A stretch of DNA of 64,000 nucleotides from Ricordea florida (GCA_949710005.1 OX453279.1:9612378-9676377); one strand, 5' to 3'. Positions 58,401-64,000 are shown, numbered from the stretch's first letter. A program made the numbers and translations. Notes: generated from the letters alone by a model not told the origin.

Positions 58401-61225
58401 TGAGCTAACCGGTCGCTTTAGCGCTTAAGAGTGAGACACTTCATATGGTAATTGCTGGCCAGATATTGGAAGTGTAAAAGTAAACTGTGATCTGTTTATT
58501 TGCAGTGCTTGTAAAGTTGGTGATATTAGCTCTTCTGCCGCTGCCTCAGGTTCTTCGTGGCCGCCATTTCCGCCTCTCAAGCCATTTTATAAGTATAGCG
58601 GAGTAACAAGACTTCTCTGCTCTAAGAAATTACACGCAATTCTATTCTTCATCTTTCATAAGGTACGCGTGTTACGGAGTTGTTATAACAGATGACCGCT
58701 CTCAACGAAGTTCATCATTTTCTTTTGGCATTATGCCGGGCCTAACATGATTTTAGCATTGTTACCATTTATCGCCTCCGATCAGTCAAAAATTGAAAAT
58801 TATAAAAACTTGTACACCTCATTCCAAAATGGCCGCCATATAAATATTCTTTTATTTTTATTCAAATTATCACTTGAAGCTAAAATTCAAAAGAATATTT
58901 TACCTTGAACGAGGCATCATGGTTTAATTTAAATAAAAACAAGAGAATATATAAAAGGCGGCCATTTTGGAATAAGGCCTATAGTGCCTATCTCCCTACA
59001 TGCTACAAAACCCAACATACAAACTTAGAGAAGGGACGGACCATTAGAAAAGTGATGGGGGGGGGGGGGGTGTGGAATTTTCAGCTTGCACGAATTTTTT
59101 TTTCGCTCACTGCTTGTGCAGGAATTTTTTTTTCAGGTGAACCCCTCTGCACGAATTTTTTTACTACATGTGAAAAAGTCACAATTGGATCTTCCTTCTG
59201 CATGAATTTTTTTTACCTTCTTCTTTGCATGAATTTTTTTTCCTGGCATTTTCCTTGCATGAATTTTTTTTTGTTTTTTTCCCCACCCCCCCCCCCCCCC
59301 CTCCCCATCACTTTTCTAATGGTACGTCCCTAAGGAATACAACCAGCAAGTAACCAATTTGAAATTATATAATTGGCTTGTCAACTTCTGCTTTTTGATT
59401 GGTTCAGAGTGAATGACGTCATAAGCGACGAAAGGTTCCGTTTCACTTTCTTTCAATATGTCAAGCAAGTAGATACCATGTGGCACTGAAGAACATTTTC
59501 TAAGAACATAGGTTCTTAAAACTGGGTGTTAATGTAGTTCCGTTGGTTCCGTCCCTTGTCGTACGTAATTATGCTTGTTGCAATGATTTCTAGTGCTGAT
59601 GGCGCAGAAATCCAGTCATTGTTGCTGATTTGTTTGCAACTCTGTTCTTCTACAGGCTGTGGAAGAGAACAACAGCGGCAGCTTTTCAAGTGTGATGCTT
59701 TACATGGCAGTGTATCTCACTAAGCTAGCAGTGCAAGTCAATCCAATCCCACCACCGTGTCAGGTAACGTGGTTCGATCTAAAAGTAGGAAATTGAAGAA
59801 GCATTTCGCAATAAAGTGAACCCCATTGAAAAGAGCTATGCCATAGTTTGAGAAGCTGTGAATAAAACGATCTATCTAACAGTATTTGGTGCTGTTTGTT
59901 TTACTGAACAGTGAAGCGTCAAGACTTATGTCTGCAAACCATGCAGTGCCGAAATACAATTCGAAAATGTTTTTTACTGTTTTACTGCACAGTGTCATTT
60001 TCATTTGGGGAATAAAGCGTGTTAGCATTTTGTGGAAAGCTACTGAACAGTTCTGTACTGTGGTTTTGTTTGCTTAACTTTTAAGTATGGTTCTTACTTT
60101 TACTAAGCTCTTATTAACCGAGCAGGAGGTCTGTATGGGAGAATCTTAACCGAGTGAGCCTGTACACACGACCGAGGTTTTGCACTAGCTGATATTTTCC
60201 TTGCGAATGGCGATGAGCCGAACTCAATTCTGCCAAGGCTTGCTCGTCCTGAATACTTTTTTCTCATCAGGCTTTTTGACACTTTCATAAATAAGTATCA
60301 TTAAAAGAAAATAGTCAATAATTTACATTTTAGTTTACAACTTTTCACCGCGACCATGTAACCGGTCTAGATGCCGGTCTAGATGGGAAAATCCAGATAT
60401 CGGTTTCAGCCAACCATATTCGTGAATTCGGTAGTTCCCAGTCCTTGTGAGACACATCCATATAATAAATCTCAATATAAAACCATGCAGTGTGACCATT
60501 TTTCCAAAAGCTACAGAACATAGCAGTACAGTGGTACTGTTTGCTGTACTTTATAGTATGGTTCTTTCCTTTTTTATCTGAATTTGAAACCATGCGATGT
60601 GACCATTCTTTGGAAAGCTACTGAACAGTACTGTTTGTTTTACTATACAGTGTGGTTCTGACTTTTTCATCTGTGAATCAAACCAAGCAGTGTGACCATT
60701 CTTTTGATGGCTACTGAACAGTACTGTACTGTGGAACTGTTTGGTTTACTATACAGTGTGGTTCTAACTTTTTCATCTGTGGATCAAACCATTCAGTGTG
60801 ACCATTCTGTGGAAAGCTACTGAACAGTACTGTACTGTGGTACTGTTTGGTTTACTATACAGTGTGGTTCTAACTTTTTCATCTGTTGATCAAACCAAGC
60901 AGTGTGACCATTCTTTTGATGACTACTGAACAGTACTGTACTGTGGTACTTTTTGTTTTACTATACAGTGTGATGCTAACTTTTTCATCTGTGGATCAAA
61001 CCATGCAGTGTGACCATTTTTTTGATAGCCACTGAACAGCATTCTGTGTGGTGCTCTTTGTTTGTTTGGAACTTTTGGATCATTTTTTCCGATTAGCTAG
61101 TGTTTTATCTTTAGTCTGATTGTTTTTGTTTCAGCCTTCACCTCCTAAATTACCTGGTATTGAGGAAATCAGGGATGTCGGTTGTTCAATAGTCCACACT
61201 TGTATTGACTTCCTGGACACCCATG
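15754..61225 (+). CDS. UBR3: UBR3-type E3 ubiquitin-protein ligase, N-terminal part (19 exons, continues beyond window)
   Basis: UBR3 is a large RING-type E3 ubiquitin ligase of the UBR-box family. Exons are 15754-16169, 17942-18081, 18812-19164, 20721-20958, 21919-22095, 38709-38842, 42776-42856, 46218-46283, 46416-46505, 48182-48310, 51624-51676, 52368-52501, 54241-54326, 55317-55376, 56790-56856, 57662-57758, 58506-58662, 59656-59763 and 61135-61225. All phases agree, giving 892 residues plus one base. The UBR-box zinc domain (about residues 55-145) reads [47 protein letters not shown] and GGACDCGD, continuing over the splice as FCDRH. Later anchors are [88 protein letters not shown] and VADYKAP, all resembling animal UBR3. 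Exons 1-5 carry the zinc domain; intron 5 spans 16.6 kb of nested transposons. The RING and C-terminal domains lie outside the window. The upstream in-frame ATGs from 15517 overlap cyclin T exon 1 antisense, so the MADCSV start is preferred. Confidence 0.93.
17365..17628 (-). mobile_element. tRNA-derived SINE
   Basis: On the minus strand the element opens with a tRNA-like head: CACGGTAGTGTAGTGATTAG contains an A box, and AGAGTTCAAACCC is a good B box. The body extends to about 17365 and includes an AGCATCCCATCCTGGGGAG-like segment. A degraded relative of the body lies at 52930-53110. It sits in UBR3 intron 1. Confidence 0.7.
18243..18536. mobile_element. composite MITE, AGTATCACCYAACTAGT family, copy 1
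   Basis: AGTATCACCTAACTAGT (18243) is inverted as ACTAGTTGGGTGATACT (about 18421). Directly after it a second palindrome is bounded by AACAATTAGACCC and GGGTCTAATTGTT. The same pair of hairpins, in the same order, recurs at 54711-55019, so both move as one unit. It lies in UBR3 intron 2. Confidence 0.8.
20301..20667. mobile_element. TIR element with CAAGGCTGCAAATAA ends and GTCATG duplication
   Basis: CAAGGCTGCAAATAA at 20301 is inverted at 20653-20667. GTCATG lies immediately outside both ends (20295-20300 and 20668-20673) and looks like a 6-bp target duplication. The interior has several GACCTGAC/GTCTGGTC-type motifs but no ORF with protein character. It lies in UBR3 intron 3. Confidence 0.8.
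21381..21841. mobile_element. foldback element, GTTACAGG ends, with nested MITE
   Basis: The left arm starts GTTACAGGTTAAATTTGATT. The right arm, inverted, starts GTTACAGGGTATACAC and then also reads AGGTTAAAT...GATTTCAGG. The interior repeats AGGTTAAAT/ATTTAACC blocks and holds a second MITE at 21588-21796. It lies in UBR3 intron 4 and ends about 77 bp before exon 5. Confidence 0.55.
21588..21796. mobile_element. MITE ending in GGTTGTTCGAA-type sequence, truncated copy
   Basis: The segment from AAATTTAAATGCAGAT to TAATCGGCCTTTGAACAACC matches 53818-54065 nearly base for base, including GATGATTGTATGCT and AGTTATCGGAGAAAAT. The left terminal part present in the other copy is missing here. Confidence 0.75.
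22142..22431. mobile_element. 290-bp MITE with TTAA target duplication, derived from the 9.7 kb transposon
   Basis: TTAA at 22138-22141 and 22432-22435 flanks GTAATGGTCTGCGTAAGAAC...GTTCTTACGCGGACCATTAC. The right 60 bp, inverted, match the left end of the element at 23541. The left 50 bp match that element's right end (AGAACAATAGGCTAGTG). It is therefore an internally deleted copy in opposite orientation, starting 46 bp after UBR3 exon 5. Confidence 0.9.
23975..29687 (+). CDS. transposase-like protein: Cys-rich, HTH, D-D-E core, homeodomain-like, cysteine-protease-like (1264 aa, 6 exons)
   Basis: Exons 23975-24187, 24302-25441, 26193-26597, 26715-26862, 27426-27643 and 28017-29687 join in frame at GT-AG sites without a single stop. 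Residues 1-71 are Cys/His-rich ([18 protein letters not shown]). About 275-300 ([18 protein letters not shown]) looks like a helix-turn-helix, and [15 protein letters not shown] at about 395 may bind zinc. An RNase H-like pattern is VVIIDYKMK (D552), [11 protein letters not shown] (D636) and [16 protein letters not shown] (E668), an assignment from pattern only. Residues 855-917 ([17 protein letters not shown] at the end) resemble a homeodomain third helix. A linker of repeated PATVPSS follows. The C-terminus has [11 protein letters not shown] (C1087) and FVDSHSH (D1215, H1217), the order expected of a papain-fold deubiquitinase-like protease, perhaps near peptidase family C76. It presumably moves the host element; protease targets are unknown. 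The family is not assigned. Confidence 0.8.
27238..27394. mobile_element. foldback MITE inside the transposase gene's fourth intron
   Basis: GTTGTGATTTAAATTTATCT and its inverse ending CCACAAC form arms of about 65 bp (TTGGTTTAAAATTTTT, AACCAGTTTGATTTTTAT). TATA lies on both sides. It has the GTTRYRG start shared by other foldback elements in the window and is a third level of nesting. Confidence 0.8.
29688..31223. other. non-coding part of the 9.7 kb transposon
   Basis: Presumed 3' UTR and spacer of the transposase gene. It includes a C14A15 run at about 30649-30677 and a GT-rich run at about 31150-31170. No supported gene. Confidence 0.4.
31224..31565 (-). CDS. small ORF resembling the WRN/RecQ C-terminal helix-turn-helix (HTH_40-like)
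   Basis: The 113-residue ORF reads [40 protein letters not shown] and [14 protein letters not shown]. This spacing (IS..L.IA..T, then D...AG) resembles the helicase C-terminal helix-turn-helix found in WRN-type RecQ proteins; that is a similarity judged by eye. A TTGCCGTAG acceptor 13 bp upstream of the ATG and exon-like stretches at about 31670-31735 and 31803-31848 hint at a spliced gene, but I could not find a phase-consistent join. It lies head to head with the F-box-like ORF and inside the transposon. Confidence 0.5.
   Translation of the reverse strand: MAENNPSPQKRLVMQGLKLGKNFATISTELSIAQATAEVYGIDCLAAGADVNHTTVAEYLRVDKRSFEIIKGEIMANEDKKLRTVRDNLEQTYSYNQIRFVLACLIHDHELEL
31924..32205 (+). CDS. 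F-box-like small ORF within the transposon
   Basis: The 93-residue ORF contains [32 protein letters not shown], written here in two parts for reading: [17 protein letters not shown] and [11 protein letters not shown]. This resembles the F-box pattern (I..YL...DL......VC..W) that binds Skp1 in SCF ubiquitin ligases. No substrate-binding repeats follow in the same frame; a GGAAG-GGTCATT tail ends in TAA, so further exons are possible. The assignment is by eye. Confidence 0.4.
   Translation: MNEDSGQSKGVRFTQFGTFYRVAEVRPKQLEERKLVYFWRALVFDYLGPEDLASVASVCLTWWKFVFENRKHLHKDSLSVKISSCAHRKGHWF
33779..33832. repeat. (TA)n microsatellite
   Basis: About 25 AT units end directly at the GTTGCAG terminus of the next element. 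A matching (TA)n tract resumes at 37198-37225 beyond its other end, so the element sits inside a TA repeat. Confidence 0.95.
34008..34166. mobile_element. near-perfect palindromic MITE
   Basis: ATACAGGTCACAGGTCATTG reads inverted at the right end, and the arms extend about 64 bp each (TTACCAATACAGAAATTATC, CTAAACATTCATTAAAGC). The same arm sequences occur in the foldback element at 9762-10087. Confidence 0.8.
34385..35653 (+). pseudogene. decayed Crypton/DUF3504-type tyrosine recombinase
   Basis: Fragments 34385-34573, 34574-34957, about 34960-35190 and 35201-35653 lie in successive frames separated by stops and frameshifts. They read in order as a KIAA1958/ZMYM-like (DUF3504) tyrosine recombinase: [46 protein letters not shown] (first catalytic Arg), [30 protein letters not shown] (HxxR), [16 protein letters not shown] (GH and the likely Tyr). 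The first break is the TAG after NT at 34571-34573. Members of this family excise and insert circular DNA intermediates; this copy cannot produce a full protein. Confidence 0.8.
35838..36003. mobile_element. palindromic MITE, GTAATCACATGATTT ends
   Basis: AGTAATCACATGATTTTTCT at the left and AATCATGTGATTACC at the right frame arms of about 45 bp (TCGTGCAATTTGGAATAAAT and inverse). The centre, CGCCCTACGGGCTCGTGCAA, is itself a hairpin. Confidence 0.8.
36024..37052. mobile_element. 1.0 kb non-autonomous TIR element, CAGGCCTTCTGATA ends
   Basis: CAGGCCTTCTGATA at 36024 is inverted as TATCAGAAGGCCTG at 37039-37052. The subterminal regions carry repeated AATCGCATAAT / ATTATGCGA-type motifs in opposite orientation, as in hAT-like elements. 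No transposase was found. Confidence 0.8.
37228..37432 (+). mobile_element. short Penelope-like terminal fragment
   Basis: ACTGACGAAGGTCTAAGACC followed by GAAACGTTTTTTC is the type of motif found in the repeats of Penelope-like elements. The fragment lies between two (TA)n tracts and has no coding content. Confidence 0.45.
37455..37916 (+). pseudogene. Penelope-like element GIY-YIG endonuclease domain (C-terminal remnant)
   Basis: The reading frame contains [11 protein letters not shown], a Cys-rich block, then [20 protein letters not shown] (the Y..YVG pair of GIY-YIG nucleases), FRNHKSAMN and [12 protein letters not shown], ending RNRIRFN and a stop. In Penelope-like elements this endonuclease nicks the target for telomerase-like priming. 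It follows the reverse transcriptase in full elements; here nothing upstream of it remains except a TA repeat. Confidence 0.8.
37455..38350 (+). mobile_element. 5'-truncated Penelope-like retroelement
   Basis: The left part encodes a GIY-YIG endonuclease (37455-37916). The right part is a non-coding tail with a TGAAGAAGCCCGAATGGGCG / GAAACGTTTACAG motif at 38190-38218, after which (TA)n begins. Reverse transcriptase sequence is absent. It lies in UBR3 intron 5, close to exon 6. Confidence 0.75.
38961..39146 (-). mobile_element. tRNA-derived SINE
   Basis: The minus strand starts with a tRNA-like head, with A box TTAGCTCAGTTGGTAGAGCA and B box GGGTTCAAATCCTGG. The body (GTTAAAGAACCCACACACTG, GTGTTGTGGTC) also occurs in the SINE at 58015-58416. 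It begins about 120 bp after UBR3 exon 6. Confidence 0.8.
39160..41450. other. UBR3 intron 6 sequence, nothing identified
   Basis: I see no coding segment, RNA gene or complete repeat. A few CAATCGG/CCGATT segments at about 39940-39990 form a local inverted repeat. Confidence 0.4.
41451..42618. mobile_element. 1.17 kb non-autonomous TIR element, TTACCGTATTCGCACG ends
   Basis: TTACCGTATTCGCACGTGTA at the left is exactly inverted at the right, with GTGTATAGGCCGCAC and GTGTATAAGCCGCACC subterminal copies at both ends. The interior shows a near-duplication (about 41690-42060 and 42110-42430) with shared GACATGCGATYGCTACTT. No transposase is seen. It ends 157 bp before UBR3 exon 7. Confidence 0.85.
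43011..43222. mobile_element. MITE with AACCCTTTAAGYCCCAGT ends, copy 2
   Basis: TAACCCTTTAAGCCCCAGTG is inverted at the right as CACTACTGGGACTTAAAGGG. It shares its outer 15 bp with the element at 9585-9712 but not its interior. Confidence 0.7.
43565..46060 (+). pseudogene. dead non-LTR retrotransposon (LINE), endonuclease tail plus reverse transcriptase
   Basis: Successive frames give [16 protein letters not shown] (endonuclease end), [40 protein letters not shown] and [17 protein letters not shown] (reverse transcriptase), [30 protein letters not shown] (the F-ADD catalytic motif) and, at the end, [20 protein letters not shown] (terminal zinc knuckle). At least a dozen stops and frameshifts interrupt it, and the first part of the endonuclease is missing. 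The sequence resembles LINEs common in cnidarians and fish, but I do not assign a clade. It lies in UBR3 intron 7 in the gene's sense direction. Confidence 0.85.
47646..47925 (+). mobile_element. tRNA-derived SINE with ATT tail
   Basis: The head has an A-box-like GGCAGTGGTGAGAGTGCC and a B box GGTTTGATTCC at tRNA spacing. The body ends GCCAATAAAGCCGATTATTA followed by an (ATT)n tail. It lies in UBR3 intron 9. Confidence 0.75.
48618..51139. repeat. 45-bp minisatellite, about 56 copies, with higher-order structure
   Basis: The unit TTTCTTCAAAATTGAGACAA plus about 25 more bases repeats every 45 bp for 2.5 kb. Two main variants differ at a few sites: GAGACAAC...TTTATATTTAAAAGTCCAA and TTAGACAAC...CTATATTTAAAAGTATAG. 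They alternate mostly as AB with occasional AAB groups, giving 90- and 135-bp higher-order periods. Because 45 is a multiple of three and one frame lacks stops, the array reads as ORFs of 582 and 295 codons ([13 protein letters not shown] repeats). A 5-bp insertion at about 50330 separates them. It lies in UBR3 intron 10, so it is best read as a satellite, not a gene. Copies near 50700-50930 are the most divergent. Confidence 0.95.
52930..53110 (-). repeat. degraded SINE fragment
   Basis: The segment GATCTTATCCAGGTTTCTTT...AATGGGATGCTAGACC resembles the body of the SINE at 17365-17628. The tRNA head is barely recognisable. Confidence 0.4.
53818..54065. mobile_element. MITE with GGTTGTTCGAA ends, full copy
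   Basis: GGCTCGGGTTGTTCGAAGCA at the left is mirrored by CTTCGAACAACCGGCCCC at the right, a GGTTGTTCGAAG terminal repeat. GGGTTAAAATTTAACC is an internal palindrome. A truncated copy lies at 21588-21796. Confidence 0.8.
54327..55316 (+). other. UBR3: U12-type AT-AC intron of UBR3
   Basis: Exon 13 ends ...QLIDL (CTG) and is followed by ATATCCTTC, matching the U12 5' splice consensus RTATCCTTT at eight of nine positions. Near the 3' end, CCCTTGAC (55300-55307) matches the U12 branch consensus TCCTTRAC, with the branch A 10 bp before the terminal AC at 55315-55316. The next exon then starts ATT CCA GAC (IPDKPG), which restores the conserved DLIP of animal UBR3 in frame. No GT-AG pair gives that result. 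A composite MITE (54711-55019) has inserted in this intron. Confidence 0.88.
54711..55019. mobile_element. composite MITE, AGTATCACCYAACTAGT family, copy 2
   Basis: The same two-hairpin arrangement as at 18243-18536, about 85% alike by eye, including TAATGCAAATGCC, CCCTTCGCCCTCAAGGGC and GGGTCTAATTGTT. It sits within the U12-type intron. Confidence 0.8.
55420..55675. mobile_element. hairpin repeat, GTTAGTACGCGCG family, copy 1
   Basis: TTAGTTAGTACGCGCGCTGT begins the unit, and GGTTAGTAAGAGGTAC ends it. Inside are the hairpins GGGCCGTACTTCAC/GTACGGCCC and TCGGTCCGCACTGTAAGTT/AACTTACAGTACGGACC. A sister copy lies 1.07 kb away at 56490-56772. Confidence 0.75.
56490..56772. mobile_element. hairpin repeat, GTTAGTACGCGCG family, copy 2
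   Basis: Same layout as 55420-55675, with a stronger central hairpin: the arm TCGGATTTATGGCC is followed by its inverse GGCCATAAATCCGA. The unit ends only about 17 bp before UBR3 exon 15 (56790), so it may lie over that exon's branch point and polypyrimidine tract. Confidence 0.75.
58015..58416 (-). mobile_element. tRNA-derived SINE
   Basis: Read on the minus strand, the head contains GGTTAGCTCAGTTGGTAGAG (A box) and GTGGGTTCGAACCTC (B box). The body includes GTGCTGCCTTTGCAATGAT and GAACCCACACACTGTTCG and ends in a CAAT-repeat at about 58015. It matches the shorter copy at 38961-39146. It lies in UBR3 intron 16. Confidence 0.8.
58825..58985. mobile_element. palindromic MITE, ATTCCAAAATGGC family, copy 2
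   Basis: CATTCCAAAATGGCCGCCAT and GGCGGCCATTTTGGAATAAG are inverted ends with arms of about 50 bp. It is the sister of the copy at 2945-3099. Confidence 0.85.
59033..59335. mobile_element. MITE with GGGACGKACCATTAGAAAAG ends and G/C runs
   Basis: GGGACGGACCATTAGAAAAG followed by TGATGGGGGG is inverted at the right end as CATCACTTTTCTAATGGTAC plus GTCCC. Between them, GCACGAATTTTTTT-like units repeat about seven times. The ORF through it is spurious. Confidence 0.85.
60481..61050. repeat. about 106-bp tandem repeat, six copies
   Basis: AAACCAWGCAGTGTGACCAT recurs at about 60480, 60588, 60680, 60786, 60892 and 60998, i.e. 106 bp apart in the better copies. Each copy holds GCTACTGAACAGTACTGTAC, TACTATACAGTGTGGTTCT and ACTTTTTCATCTG. 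A diverged unit at 59937-60095 suggests older copies. The array lies in UBR3 intron 18, just before exon 19. Confidence 0.85.
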
Positions 61226-61797
61226 GTACGTTACCATTTTCCTTGTTTCGTGACTTTCTCAGTCAGTTTGTCCTTAAATAAAGGAGCGTCGAAGTGCTGC
61301 AGTGAAACATGTTAGCGCGGTTATTATAGCACAGAAGGGCGAGAGGGCGTTTCGTAAACTGTCACCAATTCTGCCGCCGCAGAATAAAATGTTTGTCATT
61401 CCTGAAGAAAAGCAAATCGGCAATGTTAGAAAGTGGCACACAGGGTTTTCCCTCAACTTCTTTGAGGGTGAGTCCTAAGGACTCCTCTAGCCTAATAATG
61501 TGAGTCCCAGGGGAGAAGCAGGGGTCCACCGGTAAACATTGTTTTATCATAAATTCCAAGAGAGCAATGTAATAAATAAACATCATTTACTCAATCAGTT
61601 TCTGCTGTGTTTACTTTAACTGAAAAGGTACAAAGCACTTGAGGTTTTTCTCGCTAACTCAAACTTAGTCAGGATAATACACAAAAAATTTGCTAACTTC
61701 AATTCTAATTGAAAAATTTTAACGTTTGCAATTAACATCTTTAGTAGCTGCATCTGTTCAGTAAGAAAGTTAGAAGAGGTGCCATGTTCAACAATTT
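61226..61797. other. UBR3 intron sequence / 3' side of the hAT element, nothing identified
   Basis: No exon is visible. The left end of the hAT element should lie here, but I could not recognise a TIR because its other end is outside or too close to the window edge. Confidence 0.35.
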
Positions 61798-63792
61798 TCA
61801 CTTTTGCCTTTGCTTCATGTCTCTAAATGTACGTGCTGCTGAAAGAAAATCAACATTTTCAAAGCTGGGTCCAACCAGTCTAATCATCATCATTCTATTC
61901 AGCCGCTCAGGATTGAGTCTGTTTCTCAGCTTGGTTTTGATTGCATTTTGTACAGAAAACCCTCTCTCACAGGGAGCACTTGATACTGGGATTGCAAGAC
62001 TGACTAAGGCTAGTTGCACAAAATCAGGGTGAACATCTTTATACTCTTGAATGAGAATGCTCGTAAACTGTTCAAAGTTCATAGCTCTGTAACTGCGTAC
62101 TAGATGCTTGAAATGAAGAAACTGGTTTTTACACCTGTCTGAGTCAAGAACAGTTTCAAAGTGATGACAAAGTTTATTGAGTTGGTGAATACCATGGGGT
62201 CCTAACTCTCTTGCACTATCAGGTAGTCTTCTAGGATTTAAGACAACATCAAAACACTCCAGTAGCTCCAAGTCATTTTCTGGAAACCTGTCGTGTAGGT
62301 TGCTGGTAAGCTGGTTCAGATATCTCCTTCGTACAGAGTTGAACCGGGCTCGTAGGTTGTTATTGTCAGCAATCTCCACTCCATTGCAGGTATTTGTCCC
62401 AGTGTCAGGAACATCACCTAGGTCTGCCAACACTCTGTTTACCACAGGAGAACCACTGATCATTCCTTCAATTGCCTCAACCGTGGAAGTTACACTGTGT
62501 CTTATGACAGACAAATTGGCAATGTCCTTTTGAAACAGAAAACTTAGTGTCCCAATAACTGACAGGACATCAATCAGCAAGGCTGTGGTAAGAAGAAACA
62601 GTGTTGAAGCTGTAAACTCCCAAATTCCAACAGCTGTAGCGTTAGAACTCTTTTCATTTTCCAAAGACATGACAAGTGAATCATAGTACTCAAATATCAT
62701 CTTGACGCATGCCTCAACAGACAGCCATCTAACAGATGAGGCTTCCACCACTTGTTTTACTTTTCCATGCATGAGCTGCTGAATCTCCTTCAGTTTATCA
62801 TATCGCACACTTGAATTTGAATAGAATTTGTAGATGGTGTTGATGTTCCTTTTATACTGTTCAAGATAATCAATGCCCTTACTTGCCTGTGAGGCAGCAA
62901 GGTTAAGTCTGTGAGCAACACAGTGTACTTGGATAAGAATATTGTTTAACTGCTTCAACTTTACCCCAAGGCCATTATGACGTCCCGTCATGACAGCTGC
63001 CCCATCTGTTCCAAGTCCTACAATTCGACTGTAGTCATCCCCCTGTACAAGGTGTTTTTCTTTCAGAAAATCACAGAGAGCATCCTTAATGCCAGCAGCA
63101 GTGCAGTTTACTATCCTTTTGTTTCCCAGAAATGAGGTATTAACAGAGCCAGTTCCTAAATTGACATATCTCACATAAACAGCTAATTTTTTCTCAACAG
63201 AAATGTCACATGTCTCATCAAGCATCAGTCCAATAAAAGGTGTTTGGCAGTCATTTATTTCTTTTATCAGGTTGTCTTCCACACATTTGGCCAAGACATA
63301 TTCCATCTCCGAAACAATTTCCGGTTTCCTGTAAAAAACAGAACAATCACTACAACCATTCGCAGCCTGAAGCTCCATTATTGGAATAAAGTTATCAGCA
63401 GCAATGTTGTTCTTGGTCATAACATACACAGTTCTCAGCTGGACAATGTGCCTCCTTATTAGTTCTTCGGTTTGCTTCTCTACGTTTCTTGCTGCATTTG
63501 AAACTGTTTCTTGAAAACTTCTTCTAAGCTTGACGTCAGTGAGACTGGTGATGTGGTCTTTGGAATTTTGGTGTCTTTCTAGAGCTGACATCTGGAAATT
63601 GTTGCATCCTGTAGTAGTAAATTGGTTTCTCTTACCTGATGTCTTACAAATATCACAGTACATTTTTTCATCTACTTCTTTCAACCATTTATATTTGTTC
63701 AGCCAAGCTGGCAGGAAACGCCTTTTTTTCTTCGTAAGCTGTTCTGAATACGCCGAATCCGCCATTTTGGTTCGAACCACAATCTTTCCCAC
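61798..63792 (-). CDS. hAT-superfamily transposase (ZNF862/KIAA1586-like), intact 664 aa
   Basis: A single uninterrupted exon. An N-terminal TTF/BED-like zinc finger (about residues 30-80: KWLKEVDEKMYCDICKTSG, LERHQNSKDH) would bind DNA. The RNase H core shows FIGLMLDETCDISVEKKLAV (first Asp), IVGLGTDGAAVMTGRHNG (second Asp), IQVHCVAHRLNLAAS and SSVRWLS. The C-terminus has the hAT dimerisation block ending PVSSAPCERGFSVQNAIKTK and LNPERLNRMMMIRL. The length fits ZNF862-like transposases. An alternative start is MADSAYS (residue 10). It lies antisense in the UBR3 intron after exon 19. Intactness suggests recent activity or selection; I cannot tell which. Confidence 0.88.
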   Translation of the reverse strand: MGKIVVRTKMADSAYSEQLTKKKRRFLPAWLNKYKWLKEVDEKMYCDICKTSGKRNQFTTTGCNNFQMSALERHQNSKDHITSLTDVKLRRSFQETVSNAARNVEKQTEELIRRHIVQLRTVYVMTKNNIAADNFIPIMELQAANGCSDCSVFYRKPEIVSEMEYVLAKCVEDNLIKEINDCQTPFIGLMLDETCDISVEKKLAVYVRYVNLGTGSVNTSFLGNKRIVNCTAAGIKDALCDFLKEKHLVQGDDYSRIVGLGTDGAAVMTGRHNGLGVKLKQLNNILIQVHCVAHRLNLAASQASKGIDYLEQYKRNINTIYKFYSNSSVRYDKLKEIQQLMHGKVKQVVEASSVRWLSVEACVKMIFEYYDSLVMSLENEKSSNATAVGIWEFTASTLFLLTTALLIDVLSVIGTLSFLFQKDIANLSVIRHSVTSTVEAIEGMISGSPVVNRVLADLGDVPDTGTNTCNGVEIADNNNLRARFNSVRRRYLNQLTSNLHDRFPENDLELLECFDVVLNPRRLPDSARELGPHGIHQLNKLCHHFETVLDSDRCKNQFLHFKHLVRSYRAMNFEQFTSILIQEYKDVHPDFVQLALVSLAIPVSSAPCERGFSVQNAIKTKLRNRLNPERLNRMMMIRLVGPSFENVDFLSAARTFRDMKQRQK

Positions 63793-64000
63793 AAGGCCTC
63801 GTGATAAAGCATTAGTTTCCAGTCCTCCACAAGCTTCCAGATGTTCGAAAACATCGGAGAACCGTCCAATGAGCGTCTTTTTAGTGTTAAAAGAACATGC
63901 CAGATAACTGAGCGAAGATTCAAAATCTTTTTTATTCTCAAAAAGGATTTTTTGCGCGAATTTTAATGTACTCAGTTATAAATTACTTCCTAGTAAACTA

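Noticed and set aside
58905-59333. 142-codon ORF as a gene
   Set aside because: It reads through two MITEs, including poly-T and poly-C runs.

Overview
The window looks like a piece of a cnidarian nuclear genome, most likely a stony coral or close anthozoan relative. This is inferred from small exons in long introns, AT-rich sequence with many TACATGTA-type motifs, dense palindromic MITEs, tRNA-derived SINEs, Penelope and hAT elements, and two host genes with clear animal orthologues. No prokaryotic features are present.

Two host genes stand head to head. On the minus strand, 15633 down to 5497, is a complete cyclin T gene (P-TEFb subunit): ten exons that join in frame to 669 codons. On the plus strand, from 15754 to beyond the window, is the first part of a UBR3-type E3 ubiquitin ligase: 19 in-frame exons giving about 892 residues, with the RING end outside the window. 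The start codons are only 120 bp apart, and each lies in a YY1-like AARATGGCGG sequence, so the gap is probably a bidirectional promoter. One UBR3 intron (54327-55316) has all the marks of a U12-type AT-AC intron, and the last cyclin T intron has a GC donor.

The rest is mostly mobile DNA in introns. UBR3 intron 5 (22096-38708, 16.6 kb) is a nest. A MITE with TTAA target duplications lies first. A TIR element with TAACGG-rich arms follows, split by a 9.7 kb TTAA-flanked transposon (23541-33262) that shares the MITE's ends. A (TA)n tract and a 3.4 kb element with a decayed tyrosine recombinase come next, then Penelope-like fragments. The 9.7 kb transposon is the most striking object. Its spliced gene has six exons that join in frame into a 1264-residue protein: Cys-rich N-terminus, helix-turn-helix, RNase H-like D-D-E segment, homeodomain-like segment, P/S/T linker and a C-terminal cysteine-protease-like domain. 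Its right part holds a minus-strand ORF resembling the WRN/RecQ C-terminal helix-turn-helix and a plus-strand F-box-like ORF.

Further along are a dead LINE (43565-46060), SINEs, a 2.5 kb 45-bp minisatellite that stays open as two long spurious ORFs (48618-51139), a 106-bp tandem repeat (60481-61050) and an intact 664-codon hAT transposase on the minus strand (61798-63792). The ends of the window (1-5400 and 63800-64000) hold little that can be named.
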